Shown: one piece after another, positions 33,528-43,170 of the stretch
How positions within the stretch are numbered: the stretch's first letter is position 1
Layout of the letters: the number at the start of each line of letters is the position of its first letter
Assembly (NCBI RefSeq): GCF_900094835.1
Contig: NZ_FMAO01000001.1
Coordinates: forward strand, 208,045 to 272,044
DNA length: 64,000 bases
Reading direction: 5' to 3'
Origin: Weissella bombi
GTDB lineage: Bacteria; Bacillota; Bacilli; Lactobacillales; Lactobacillaceae
Made by a program: the position numbers and the translations under genes
The notes under the pieces: generated by a model
What the model saw: only the letters and a program-made list of their open reading frames with translations
Told to the model about the DNA's origin: nothing
The model's database searches: none

Positions 33528-34862
33528 TTATCGCTCATGACGCCAATCAGAATCCATGATCATTCGGGCAACAATCAGTCCTAATGGCAAGAATAAGACA
33601 ATCATCATTGCTGAAATAAGCCATTGTCCACCCACTGCAACATGACCAATACCAAGATAATACATTGCTCTATACATGTACAAACCAGGTACCATAATAA
33701 CAATTGCTGGCACCGTCAACGAAATACGTGGATAACCCATTCTCTTATGGAACAGCGATGCCAAAATACCGGCGGTTAATGCACCAATAAACGCAGCTGC
33801 TGGCGCTGGTAAAGATGTTAAATCAACAAGTTCTAATCGTAATGTATTGGCGATTGACCCAATTAGGCCAGCCGTTGCAGCCATTTTAACGGGACTATTA
33901 AACATAACCGAAAAGCCAAATACACCACAAAAACTAGCCGGAATACGTAATAGACAAACGACCAATGGTGACAAACCAACTGGCAAAAAGCTGTCGGGCT
34001 TTAAATCACTAACTAATGCAACCAACCAGCCGACTAATGTTGCAATGATAATAATTGATAATGCATGAACAAGGCGCTCCATACCTGAGCGCATATCCGT
34101 TTTTGCTATGTCTAACCCACTAGTAATGAACGGGAAGCCGGGGATGGCAAAAAGCATAGCACCAATGTACCCAGCCTCATGCGCAACATTAATATTAAAT
34201 AAAACTTCCAAACTACGAGAAACAACTAAATATGTTAAACAAGCAACTGCGACCCCCATTGCTAGCCCTGCAAATAAGGTTAACTGCTTACCATTCATCT
34301 TAGCGCGAGTATAATTACCCAATCCTGCACCAAAAAAAGTACATAGCATCTCGATTGGACCACCACCTAGTAAAAACACGAAGGAACAGCATGCCAACGC
34401 TGCTGCTAGGCCTAATAGAACAGGCCTATAATTACCTTTTTTACTATTAATTTCATCTAATCGTTGATGAATTGTTTTAACTTCTAATAATGCCCCTTCA
34501 TCTTCAAACATCTGAACAAAATGTTCCATATCTGTTAATTTATCGGTATTAACACCCGTTGACTTTAACGATAACGACTCCGTATAGCTATTATCATCAT
34601 CAAAACAGGTGTACGAAATAGACGTTAATCCAATATCTGCTGAACAATAAATATTTAAGACTCGCGAAATGGCATTCATGGTAGCTCGAACACGCCAAGC
34701 ACCAGTCCCACACGAAAGCATGATTAACCCTGTCCGCCCGACAATCATCGTTTTTTCTCGCAAAGACGCATTAATTGCTAATAAATGAGATTCTTTATTC
34801 GCCAATTCTCCCCACGGAATTTGCATATGATTTGTTAATAAACCATCGTTATATTCTGCCAT
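33528..34862 (-). CDS. Threonine/serine exporter family protein (ThrE type)
   Basis: A 444-residue membrane protein. The N-terminal soluble region (about 1-145, with GTGAWRVRATMNAISRVL and YSCADIGLTSISY-like residues) and first five helices form the ThrE (DUF1212) domain; the C-terminal half, beginning about 310, forms the ThrE2 (DUF3815) domain with VPAIVIMVPGLYMYR. In related bacteria this single-chain fusion exports small neutral amino acids. Nothing nearby indicates a specific substrate. Its start ATG 34862 follows AGAAGG. Seventy bases separate it from the phosphoesterase gene upstream. Confidence 0.85.
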   Translation of the reverse strand: MAEYNDGLLTNHMQIPWGELANKESHLLAINASLREKTMIVGRTGLIMLSCGTGAWRVRATMNAISRVLNIYCSADIGLTSISYTCFDDDNSYTESLSLKSTGVNTDKLTDMEHFVQMFEDEGALLEVKTIHQRLDEINSKKGNYRPVLLGLAAALACCSFVFLLGGGPIEMLCTFFGAGLGNYTRAKMNGKQLTLFAGLAMGVAVACLTYLVVSRSLEVLFNINVAHEAGYIGAMLFAIPGFPFITSGLDIAKTDMRSGMERLVHALSIIIIATLVGWLVALVSDLKPDSFLPVGLSPLVVCLLRIPASFCGVFGFSVMFNSPVKMAATAGLIGSIANTLRLELVDLTSLPAPAAAFIGALTAGILASLFHKRMGYPRISLTVPAIVIMVPGLYMYRAMYYLGIGHVAVGGQWLISAMMIVLFLPLGLIVARMIMDSDWRHER

Positions 34863-34931
34863 TTTAAAACCTTCTTCAATTCTTCTGTATTATTATTATT
34901 TATTGTATCATAGCTTTTTATCCCTACTATT

Positions 34932-35777
34932 TTATGACTGTGTGATTAATTGCTGTAATTGACTCACATAATTAAATTTTTGATTTACTTTAGCCAATAA
35001 TTCATCATCGTGTGTATGGGCAACACCATCAAATAAAATTTCTTGATACAAATTAGTGTATGGTACACCCGCTTCTTTTGCTCGTGCTAATTCTTCACTT
35101 AAATCATACGCAATTTTTCTAAAAGTCACGTTTGCTAAGCCTTGATCATCAATTTCTAAAATAGCGTATTGTGCACGTCGATCCTGATTTAATGTTGCAT
35201 GCTTAAAAAATGGTTGTCCTATCGAACCAGGATTAATAATGAGTTGATCATGACTACTGTATCGCAGCATTTGATGATGTACATGTCCATAAATAGCAAT
35301 ATCAATATGATTATCTAAAAACAAGGCATCAAAATGATCTGTATCAGCTTCTGCTAATAAAGCAGGTCCAGAATTTAAATCATTTAAGTTATGCGATAAA
35401 TTAATTGATAAACCATTAATATTTTTGATCATATGAATTGGAAATGATCGCAAAGACTGCTCATTTGATTGGTTCATATATTTTGCTACATATTGACCCA
35501 ACATCCCAATATACACATCTGATGGATCATCTAAATGATTACCAACGATATGATCTTTAACTCTTAAAAAACAATCATCCCAATTACCACGAATATATAC
35601 AGATGTGTTTAATTGTTTAAGTTTATCAAATAACACATTCGTTGCCGGTCCTGGCATTACCAAATCACCTAAAAACCAACAATCACTAATTTCCTGTTGC
35701 ATCATATCATCTGCAACCGCATTTAGGGCCGTTAAGTTACCATGAATATCTGACAATACCGCAATCCGTCTCTTCAT
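34932..35777 (-). CDS. Metallophosphoesterase
   Basis: A 281-residue calcineurin-like phosphoesterase. The metal-binding motifs are complete: AVLSDIHGNLTAL (5-17), CWFLGDLVMPGP (about 34-45), IRGNWDD (about 79-85), IYGHVHHQ (about 161-168) and a further HxN-type LSHNLND. This set resembles the YfcE/DR1281-like cytoplasmic phosphodiesterases. Substrate not predictable. It follows the OatA-like gene by 16 bases on the same strand, so MORN, oatA-like and phosphoesterase genes are probably one transcript. Confidence 0.88.
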   Translation of the reverse strand: MKRRIAVLSDIHGNLTALNAVADDMMQQEISDCWFLGDLVMPGPATNVLFDKLKQLNTSVYIRGNWDDCFLRVKDHIVGNHLDDPSDVYIGMLGQYVAKYMNQSNEQSLRSFPIHMIKNINGLSINLSHNLNDLNSGPALLAEADTDHFDALFLDNHIDIAIYGHVHHQMLRYSSHDQLIINPGSIGQPFFKHATLNQDRRAQYAILEIDDQGLANVTFRKIAYDLSEELARAKEAGVPYTNLYQEILFDGVAHTHDDELLAKVNQKFNYVSQLQQLITQS

Positions 35778-35793
35778 TACTTACCTATCCTTT

Positions 35794-37644
35794 CTACTTT
35801 TTTACTGGTGTTTTTGCTGCTTCCTTCAAACCATCATTAACCGTTTGTGCATAAATAACATCACCTTCATGGCGACCAGCAAAATGAACCCCATCCGTAC
35901 CTTCAAAGACTTCTGGGTGCTTCCGGGCCATATTTTGCCAGTCAGCAATCGTTATAAAATTATACTTTTGCGGTAACGTACGCTCAAATTTCGCTAGTTT
36001 AGATGAATTCCAAGTCTCATCAGCACGCCCATCATATGGTGTAACCAAAATAAGACGATGTCCTGGCTTTAAATCATAAATTAGTTTTTCTAATTGTTCA
36101 TTAGTACCTGCCAATGCATTTGTACCAATACTTAGTACAACATTTTCACGCAACAAATGATTTGCTTGTGCCCGCATCATTACATCATAGGCTAGTTGCA
36201 TAGTACGTTCACCAGCTGCATCAACTGTGCTATCAGCAACATTTTTCTGCAAGTAATCTCGCGTACCAGCTGTCACACTATCACCAATAATCGAAACACC
36301 CTTCGGAATTGTTGCCGACTGCTTATGTTTATCTTTTGCTGCTTGTTGTTGTTTAATATCTGCCTGAATAACTGTTTTGCTCGTTGTCATATTATCCCTA
36401 GCTTGATATAAACTACTAATCCATAACTTTTGATCCAATTGCGTTAAATTAGGGGCAGTCTTAACAACAACAACCGCTATCACCAATAATATGACACCGC
36501 CTGCAGTTAACCCTGTTTTAATTGGTTTTAATAATGCTGTATTCTTAATATCGCGTGGTTGCTTACCGGCCAAAAGTGGCTCAATAATATAATATGATAA
36601 GGCTGAAAAAGGTACACCAATGATAATCGTCATTATCACCGCACTAATTGTATTCATGCGTTGTGAAAAAATGACAAATAATGGCCAGTGATATAGATAC
36701 ATACTGTAACTAATATCAGCAATAAAAGTTGCCCATTTAGGCTCGTTAATATTCGGTGTTAAATTATGTAAAGTTCTAGCTTTTACAATTGCAAATGCTG
36801 TTATCAAGCTAGCCAACAAGATACCACCCAAGTATGTTTCTTGACTATCAAAATGCATCACAAAGCCCAACATGACTAAAAATACAAAAGCAACAACTAA
36901 ACTAACAATTGTTGGCAAGAATCTAGCACGACTTAAGGCCTGTTGGAAACGCTTAGGAACAGTTGCAATTCCTGTAAATGAAGCCGTTACTGCACCAACA
37001 AAAAATGGGAAGCAGTGTGTCAAACTAGAAAAATAAACGGCCGAATAATCTGTTAAATTAAAACTGCGTAACCCCATTAATATAACACTCACAAGAGCAA
37101 ATACTAATGATATTGAGGCAATAATTGCCCTAAAAGAAACAACCATTCCTTTTTTATCACCATTCGATTTATGCATCCATCGTACAACACAAGCTACAAT
37201 TAATCCCCACAATATGTAGAAATGCATTTCAACTGCTAACGACCATGTATGCACAAATAAATGCGGAATAAACTTACTTTCGTAACTACCACCAGTTGCA
37301 ATTTCAAAATAATTGGTAGTAAAACCCATTGCTGCCGCAATTTGCTTACCAATACCTGTTACATAGTCAGGACTCACTAAATATGTAAACGGCATAACAA
37401 CTAAAATTGCTAATAATAATGGCGGAACAATACGATTAAATCTTCGTTGATAGAATTTGATTAATTTAAAATGACGTGTTTTTGCAAATTCATCAATCAT
37501 TAAAGCGGTGATTAAAAATCCTGAAAAAGTAAAGAAAATATCAACCCCAATAAAACCACCGGGATAACTATTTTGGAAAAAATGATACGTCAAAACTGAA
37601 AGCAAACCAGCAATTCTGATAAAACTAAACCATTTAATGCGCAT
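35794..37644 (-). CDS. OatA-like acyltransferase with extracellular SGNH domain
   Basis: A 616-residue protein: an acyltransferase-3 membrane domain of about ten to eleven helices (1-400, with ADIFFTFSGFLITALM-like GVDIFFTFSGFL and HTWSLAVEMHFY) and a C-terminal extracellular SGNH esterase domain whose blocks are IIGDSVTAG (about 450), IGTNAL (about 508) and DGVHF (about 582-586, Asp and His of the triad). In Gram-positive bacteria such proteins O-acetylate peptidoglycan or wall polymers and confer lysozyme resistance. It overlaps the MORN-repeat gene by 11 bases and has GGGGGA upstream, indicating coupled translation. Confidence 0.9.
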   Translation of the reverse strand: MRIKWFSFIRIAGLLSVLTYHFFQNSYPGGFIGVDIFFTFSGFLITALMIDEFAKTRHFKLIKFYQRRFNRIVPPLLLAILVVMPFTYLVSPDYVTGIGKQIAAAMGFTTNYFEIATGGSYESKFIPHLFVHTWSLAVEMHFYILWGLIVACVVRWMHKSNGDKKGMVVSFRAIIASISLVFALVSVILMGLRSFNLTDYSAVYFSSLTHCFPFFVGAVTASFTGIATVPKRFQQALSRARFLPTIVSLVVAFVFLVMLGFVMHFDSQETYLGGILLASLITAFAIVKARTLHNLTPNINEPKWATFIADISYSMYLYHWPLFVIFSQRMNTISAVIMTIIIGVPFSALSYYIIEPLLAGKQPRDIKNTALLKPIKTGLTAGGVILLVIAVVVVKTAPNLTQLDQKLWISSLYQARDNMTTSKTVIQADIKQQQAAKDKHKQSATIPKGVSIIGDSVTAGTRDYLQKNVADSTVDAAGERTMQLAYDVMMRAQANHLLRENVVLSIGTNALAGTNEQLEKLIYDLKPGHRLILVTPYDGRADETWNSSKLAKFERTLPQKYNFITIADWQNMARKHPEVFEGTDGVHFAGRHEGDVIYAQTVNDGLKEAAKTPVKK

Positions 37645-38008
37645 TGGTTAATTCCCCCTTTTTAAAGGTAACCTGATATTTATGCTTATCTGTTGTTAGC
37701 ACACCCTTACCATCTGGTAAATTATTCTTAAATTGCCCTTGATATTGCCAATTTTCATGAGAGGTAAATTTTCCTTGCCCATCAAATTTACCATCAACAA
37801 AATGACCACGATAATGATCTTTATTTTTAAATTTAATTGTACCTACACCATTAAATTTGTCTTTAAAAACACCACCATGGTATACAATTTTGTCATTATC
37901 TAGAGTAAGTTGTTGTTGTGCTCGATGTTGTTCCGGTAATAAGCTGTAAATCGCTGCCACGACTAAAATTATCACTACCACACCTTGGAGCATATTTCTA
38001 GTTTTCAT
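37634..38008 (-). CDS. Membrane-anchored MORN-repeat protein
   Basis: A 124-residue protein with one N-terminal membrane helix (about 8-24) and then about three to four MORN-type repeats, seen as YHGGVFKDKFNGVGTIKF, YRGHFVDGKFDGQGKFT and YQGQFKNNLPDGKGVLT. MORN repeats often bind lipids or proteins; here they would sit outside the membrane. The stop codon overlaps the start of the OatA-like gene, so the two are translated together and may work together at the wall; that is inference. No family name beyond the repeats. Confidence 0.85.
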   Translation of the reverse strand: MKTRNMLQGVVVIILVVAAIYSLLPEQHRAQQQLTLDNDKIVYHGGVFKDKFNGVGTIKFKNKDHYRGHFVDGKFDGQGKFTSHENWQYQGQFKNNLPDGKGVLTTDKHKYQVTFKKGELTNAH

Positions 38009-38118
38009 ACTCTAACTCCTTAAATCAATATTAAAAACGAATTACCCTAATACTACCATACTCAGGCATACTTGTACTTATTCATAATGTGGTTTTAATA
38101 TTACCTAAACAATACATT

Positions 38119-38156
38119 AAAAGCCGCCGAATTCATTAAAAATTCGGCGGCTTTTA
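38119..38156 (-). terminator. Terminator of the dld gene
   Basis: AAAAGCCGCCGAAT (38119-38132) pairs with ATTCGGCGGCTTTT (38142-38155); T run on both strands. Confidence 0.92.
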
Positions 38157-38226
38157 AACAGCTATTCAACTTAAATATTTTACTATAAATAATGAACAAC
38201 TATTTTAATCGGTTAATACTGATTGA

Positions 38227-39912
38227 TTAGTATTCTTCCCACCACTTACGCATAGAAGTCTTACCAATTCCAGGGTTGAAACTGTTAGTTGGATCGTTCT
38301 TCTTGTAGTGTTCAATCAATGATGGTGCAGCATCATACAAGTGACCAACGTTGTGCTCAGCAGGGTAAATAGCACCACGCTTGTCGAACAACTTCAACAT
38401 CTCTTGCTTTAGCTCATGAGCATCAACACCTGGCTTCAAAATGTAGTCTTGGTGCATAACGTGATCTAGGAAGTGACCATAGTATAGTTTGTATTCAATC
38501 TTATCGTCAATTTCCTTTGGTAGTGTTTCAAACCAGTCATCATCATTACGACGAAGAGCCACATCAATTGGCAAGATATCAATCTTGTCTTGGTGCAATT
38601 CTTGGTAACGGATTGGCACTGAAGCCGTTACATAACGGTGCAATGAAGCCTTGTTTGTCTCGTCAGCATTAGCTTCGAAGAATTCACCTTCTTCTTCCTT
38701 AAAGAAGTCAGTCAAGTATGCACGAGCTTCGGCAATACCTTCACCAGACATCTTCAATTGTAGATAGTGTTGGAAACGGTTAGCATAGTCCTCCATACGC
38801 TTTGGCAACTGGTTAGGGAACAAGTGTCCTGCACGTTGCAAGAAACGGTCTGGGAAGTATGGCTTAAACGTTGGGATGTGACCCAAAATACGCTCTGCTG
38901 AAGCCTTCATACCAAACATTGTTGGCAAGATATCAGTTCCAACCTTGTCAATAACCATCAAAGAATCCTTACCGTAAATCTTAGCTAAGTCATATGCCTC
39001 TTTGTGCATGTACTCACCTGAAACAGGTAGGTTTTTAAAGTTAGCCAAAATGTGACGACGCATCTTTTCCAAAACAGCTGGTGAATTTGTTCCAATGTAG
39101 AACACTTGTAATTCACCTTCTGAAGGATAAGTATCCAAACGAACAGCAAATGTTGCAACCTTACCAGCAGCACCTGATGCTTCGTACAATCCCTTAGGGT
39201 CGGCATTGTAACGCGTTGGCATATCAGAATCAACGTCACGCACACGTTCCTCATAATTACGGTTGTGACCAACACGTTCTTCTGAGTTAGGAACATTATT
39301 TAGATCAAAGCGACGGTTAGCAAGGTTATCCAAAATTTCTTCTGGTGTATTACCAAGATCAATTCCCAAGTGGTTAACCAAGTGTAGTTCGTCATTTTCA
39401 TCAATACGAGCATACAAAGCCAATTCAGTATATGCTGGTCCACGTTGAATCAAAGCACCACCTGAATTGTTGTTAATTCCACCAATAACTGAAGCACCAA
39501 GAGTTGATGATCCAATAACTGAGTGTGGCTCACGATTCAAAGGCTTCAAAGTCTTTTCCAAGTTTGCCAATGTTGTTCCAGGGAACGCAAGAATTTGCTT
39601 ACCTTGGTTGATCAATTGTAGATCCTTGATACGGCTTCCCTTAACAATAACAACATCACGATCATAACCTTCTCCTGTAGGTGTTGATCCTTCAGTCAAA
39701 CTAGTGTTTGAAGCTTGCATAAGAATGACAATATTATCACGGTGCAACACCTTCAATACTTGCCACATTTCCAAAAGGGTACCTGGCATAACTACCGCTA
39801 GGGCATCCCCTTGACCTGAACGGTACCCTTTACGATACCGCAATGACTTAGCAGCTGAAGTCACAATATGGTGACTACCAACAATTGCCGTTAAATCTTT
39901 AATCGTCGACAT
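38227..39912 (-). CDS. dld: Quinone-dependent D-lactate dehydrogenase (FAD)
   Basis: A 561-residue peripheral membrane flavoprotein that oxidises D-lactate to pyruvate and passes electrons to quinone. The FAD-binding part has ALAVVMPGTLLEMWQVLKVLH, ILMQASNTSLTEGSTP and SSTLGASVIGGINNNSGGALIQRGP (about 132-156); the C-terminal membrane-binding domain contains HRYVTASVPIRYQELHQDKIDILPID and VDAHELKQEMLKLFDKRGAIYPAEHNVGHLY. It matches the E. coli Dld type, not the LctD type. In fermentative lactic acid bacteria it makes sense with exogenous quinone or lactate reuse. Monocistronic, AGGAGG upstream. Confidence 0.93.
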   Translation of the reverse strand: MSTIKDLTAIVGSHHIVTSAAKSLRYRKGYRSGQGDALAVVMPGTLLEMWQVLKVLHRDNIVILMQASNTSLTEGSTPTGEGYDRDVVIVKGSRIKDLQLINQGKQILAFPGTTLANLEKTLKPLNREPHSVIGSSTLGASVIGGINNNSGGALIQRGPAYTELALYARIDENDELHLVNHLGIDLGNTPEEILDNLANRRFDLNNVPNSEERVGHNRNYEERVRDVDSDMPTRYNADPKGLYEASGAAGKVATFAVRLDTYPSEGELQVFYIGTNSPAVLEKMRRHILANFKNLPVSGEYMHKEAYDLAKIYGKDSLMVIDKVGTDILPTMFGMKASAERILGHIPTFKPYFPDRFLQRAGHLFPNQLPKRMEDYANRFQHYLQLKMSGEGIAEARAYLTDFFKEEEGEFFEANADETNKASLHRYVTASVPIRYQELHQDKIDILPIDVALRRNDDDWFETLPKEIDDKIEYKLYYGHFLDHVMHQDYILKPGVDAHELKQEMLKLFDKRGAIYPAEHNVGHLYDAAPSLIEHYKKNDPTNSFNPGIGKTSMRKWWEEY

Positions 39913-40092
39913 AAACTTAACCTACCTCCTAATGTACATTATATTTCTAATATACCACTTTTATTCATAAAATGGGCATATTTATTTAACAATCTAATAA
40001 CCCCTAATTGTACTATCTTTCACAATTAATGGTCAAGGAAAAATAAAATCATTTGCCCCTATCGTATTACTTAATTGTGAAATTTATCATTA

Positions 40093-41058
40093 TTAGCCAT
40101 TTACAACGTTAACTGGTTTTCCTGACAAGTAACTTTCAATGTTATTTACGACAATATTTAACAATCGTTCACGGGTTTCTTGAGGTGCCCACGCAATATG
40201 TGGTGTTAAATAACAATTTTTCGCTGTTAACAGTGGATTATCATTATTGATTGGCTCTTGTGATGCGACATCCAAAGCAGCATAAGCAATTTCGCCATCA
40301 TTTAATGCAGACGTTAAATCAGCTTCATTAATTAACTTTCCACGAGCAGTATTAATTAAAACAGCCGTATCTTTCATCTTATGTAAGACATCCGTATTAA
40401 TAAATTCTGACATTTCAGCTGTGTAAGGAATGTGCAAACTAATAAAATCTGACTCTGCATAAATTGTTTCTAAGTCAACTTGTTTAATGGCATCATCAAA
40501 CACTTCCTTAGGACGGTGGTTATAGAAAATAACCTTCATATTGAAAGCTAATGCCATCTTAGCAACTGCTTGTGCAATTTTACCAAATCCAACTAAACCA
40601 AGTGTCTTATCCTTTAATTCGATTAGTGGTGAATCCCAAAATGAAAAACGACCTGCTTTTTGCCATGCTCCCTCATGAACCAAATCATCATGTTGCTTAA
40701 CACGACTCGTAACCGCTAGAATCAAAGCAAATGTAAATTGTGCAACGGCGTCGGTACCATAAGTTGGCACATTCATAACTTCAATGCCCTTCTCTTTAGC
40801 AGCGTCCACATCCACGTTGTCATAACCCGTTGCGCTCTCTGCAATCACCTTCAAATCAGGTAGTGCATCCATAATTTCTTTAGTCATCGGTACTTTATTA
40901 ACTAAAGTAACCTCTGCACCAGCTAAACGGTTAATAATTTCTTCTTGATCATCGTATGGTGTTTTATCATAAACAACCACTTCACCTAAATGATCCAAAA
41001 CATGCCAATCAATGTCACCAGGATTTAATGCTAATCCATCTAAAACAACAATCTTCAT
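40093..41058 (-). CDS. D-isomer 2-hydroxyacid dehydrogenase
   Basis: A 321-residue NAD-dependent reductase. The nucleotide-binding LGLVGFGKIAQAVAKMAL (about 150-167) with following acidic-type loop, catalytic Arg in NTARGKLINEADL (about 237-249), Glu in DVASQEP and His in LTPHIAWAPQETRERLL (about 286) are all present. Overall it is most like glycerate/hydroxypyruvate-type dehydrogenases (D-2-hydroxyacid branch); it is not a classic D-lactate dehydrogenase by its motifs. Probable substrates are 2-oxo acids. GGGGGAT ribosome-binding site before ATG 41058. Confidence 0.88.
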   Translation of the reverse strand: MKIVVLDGLALNPGDIDWHVLDHLGEVVVYDKTPYDDQEEIINRLAGAEVTLVNKVPMTKEIMDALPDLKVIAESATGYDNVDVDAAKEKGIEVMNVPTYGTDAVAQFTFALILAVTSRVKQHDDLVHEGAWQKAGRFSFWDSPLIELKDKTLGLVGFGKIAQAVAKMALAFNMKVIFYNHRPKEVFDDAIKQVDLETIYAESDFISLHIPYTAEMSEFINTDVLHKMKDTAVLINTARGKLINEADLTSALNDGEIAYAALDVASQEPINNDNPLLTAKNCYLTPHIAWAPQETRERLLNIVVNNIESYLSGKPVNVVNG

Positions 41059-41147
41059 AATTCATCCCCCATAATTTATCTATTAACATTCACGGTCAAT
41101 TATAACATGTATGCGCTTAACTTAAGTCATATCACACACTTTTGATA

Positions 41148-41187
41148 TAAAAAAACAACAGTTTTCTAATTATAACAAAACTGTTGC
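41148..41187 (-). terminator. Terminator of the YdcF-like gene
   Basis: AACAGTTTT and AAAACTGTT form the stem around an A/T-rich loop; on the minus strand seven T follow. Confidence 0.82.
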
Positions 41188-41199
41188 TCAAAATTAAAA

Positions 41200-42279
41200 T
41201 TATAAGAAAATACCATTACCAACCACGAAGCTAATAATTGATATTAATAAAATAGCTGTTAAGCAGATGATATGGAACTTTTTATGATTAGCTAATAGTG
41301 CAATATATTCTCTAATAAATGCATTGGGGATGAAAAAACGACTAGTTTTCGCTCCCAAACCATCAATCATTAGACCAACTAATCGAGCATACCCAGCAGC
41401 TCTAAATGTATGATAGTCACTTGTTGCAAATAAGCCATTCGTCAAATCAATATCATTTTCCAACAATAACTTCTTAGAAAATAGCATGTTTTCGTAAGTA
41501 GTTTTTGACTTATTTTCAATTAAAACTCGTTCTGGATTAGCCCCATGCTCTTTCGCATAACTCGCCATTGCCTCACCTTCAGGCAGTAATTCATCTCCAC
41601 CTTGACCACCAGAAAAGATGAGCCAAGGATAAGCTTGTTTCTTATCGGCCTGTTTTTGAGCAAAATTCAAGGCTACCTGAATACGTGAAGCTAAGAGCGG
41701 TGAAACGTCCTTGCCATTTAGCAATCCCGCCCCTAACACGATAATATAATCCTTATTATACTTTGGTCGGTATAAACGCGTTAAAATAAATGACGTGATA
41801 AATGCTAAGAACCAGAAAACAAGATATAAAATAACTGGTTCAACTAGTGTAATGTACAATCCAACCGCTTGATTGCTCAACAAATGACTATCAATTGTAC
41901 GCATAATTGGCAAAACAAAAACAACTAACAAACCGATAACCAAGGTTAGCATATTCCCCAACGTGTGACTCTCACGACGCCATACTGTGAAGGCATTCCA
42001 CAATAATAATACCCCCAACAAAGAATATATAATGGCTAATGGTATTAAAATGATCGTTAGTATAATGTAGATTAACGTTGATAACCACCGAATATTAAGT
42101 AATTCTACGGTTAATAACACAGTTACCCCACCAAATAGAATCGAGAAATTAGCTAAAATTCCATTTAGTAGACGAAATTTATTTTGTCGTAAACTAATCA
42201 CTAACATCCCCACAAAAACAATGGTTAAAATGCCTAAAATAAATACTGGTAAATAACTCGTATCTTTTATAACAGACAT
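41200..42279 (-). CDS. YdcF/ElyC family membrane protein (DUF218)
   Basis: A 359-residue protein with six or so helices in the first 190 residues, then a DUF218 domain (DYIIVLGAGLLNGKDVSPLLASRIQ; LIFSGGQGGDELLPEGEAMASYA; LIENKSKTTYENMLFSK; FATSDYHTFRAAGYARLVGL), ending in another helix. Family members are linked to envelope polymer biogenesis; the biochemical function is uncertain. I chose ATG 42279. Its GGAGG is 12 bases away, so the alternative TTG at 42297 cannot be wholly excluded but overlaps that site. Confidence 0.85.
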   Translation of the reverse strand: MSVIKDTSYLPVFILGILTIVFVGMLVISLRQNKFRLLNGILANFSILFGGVTVLLTVELLNIRWLSTLIYIILTIILIPLAIIYSLLGVLLLWNAFTVWRRESHTLGNMLTLVIGLLVVFVLPIMRTIDSHLLSNQAVGLYITLVEPVILYLVFWFLAFITSFILTRLYRPKYNKDYIIVLGAGLLNGKDVSPLLASRIQVALNFAQKQADKKQAYPWLIFSGGQGGDELLPEGEAMASYAKEHGANPERVLIENKSKTTYENMLFSKKLLLENDIDLTNGLFATSDYHTFRAAGYARLVGLMIDGLGAKTSRFFIPNAFIREYIALLANHKKFHIICLTAILLISIISFVVGNGIFL

Positions 42280-42443
42280 AGTTACAAATACCTCCAATAA
42301 TGATATTTAACTCATATTCAAATTATACATAAACACTCGCTTAATAACCACATCATAAAATATTTAAACCACCAAAGTACCAAGTTTATTTTAATGATAT
42401 ACTTAGTTGAGAATATTAAAAAAATATAGAAAGATTGCATATC

Positions 42444-43094
42444 ATGAAAAAGAAAATTACAACCGTGGTGCTTGGTATCATTGCAATTATTTTAATTGTC
42501 GTTGTATCAACCCATTTTCAAAATAGCTCAACCACAACACAAAGTAATATTAGTTCAGATAAATGGACTAAAAAATCATTTGATAACCTAAAAATTGGTG
42601 ATTTTAATCAAGATGGCAAAAACGGTGCTACATACGAACAAGTCGTTTCTAAATATGGTCGTCCTAACAAAAAAAATAAAACAAAATCTGGTAATCACAC
42701 ATTAACTGTCGTCTCATGGAACAATGTCGCCGGTGATTACACTGGTGTAACGCTTACTTTCATGAGCCAAGAAAAAAGTACAGCAACGGCCCGTCTAACT
42801 TCTAAAACATTACTAGATTCCAAGACAATTAATCTTGCCAAAAAATGGACCATGACCGCCTATAACGCTGTAAACTTAGAAGATTCTAAATCTGAGGAAC
42901 ACGATGGCGATGCATTGGCCGATTTAACAAAAAAGTACGGTAAACCGGCTGTCTTAACTATAGCCAAAATTGATGGTAAAACACAAACAAATGCTGTTTG
43001 GCATAATACCAACGGCGGTGCTAATGGTAGTGTTTCTGTTGATTTTTCAGAACATAATACTGCCGTAGACAAAAAACAAGATAAGTTACGTTAA
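42444..43094 (+). CDS. DUF3862-like secreted or membrane-anchored protein
   Basis: A 216-residue protein with an N-terminal helix (about 5-23, MKKKITTVVLGIIAIILIVV) acting as signal or anchor, then two similar BLIP-like repeats, visible as NLKIGDFNQDGKNGATYEQVVSKYGRP (about 48-75) and NAVNLEDSKSEEHDGDALADLTKKYGKP. This duplicated pattern fits DUF3862/SmpA-OmlA-like domains of unknown role. ATG 42444 chosen over a TTG at 42435. Monocistronic; shares a terminator with the convergent peroxidase gene. Confidence 0.75.
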   Translation: MKKKITTVVLGIIAIILIVVVSTHFQNSSTTTQSNISSDKWTKKSFDNLKIGDFNQDGKNGATYEQVVSKYGRPNKKNKTKSGNHTLTVVSWNNVAGDYTGVTLTFMSQEKSTATARLTSKTLLDSKTINLAKKWTMTAYNAVNLEDSKSEEHDGDALADLTKKYGKPAVLTIAKIDGKTQTNAVWHNTNGGANGSVSVDFSEHNTAVDKKQDKLR

Positions 43095-43102
43095 AAATCA
43101 TA

Positions 43103-43160
43103 AAAAATCGGTTTGCACATTAGGTAGATTAACCTACATTTGTGCAAACCGATTTTTTTA
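43103..43160 (+). terminator. Bidirectional terminator between the DUF3862-like and DyP genes
   Basis: A long hairpin: AAAAATCGGTTTGCACA pairs with TGTGCAAACCGATTTTT, with an inner GGTAG/CTACC stem; T runs on both strands. Confidence 0.93.
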
Positions 43161-43170
43161 ATTAATTTTA

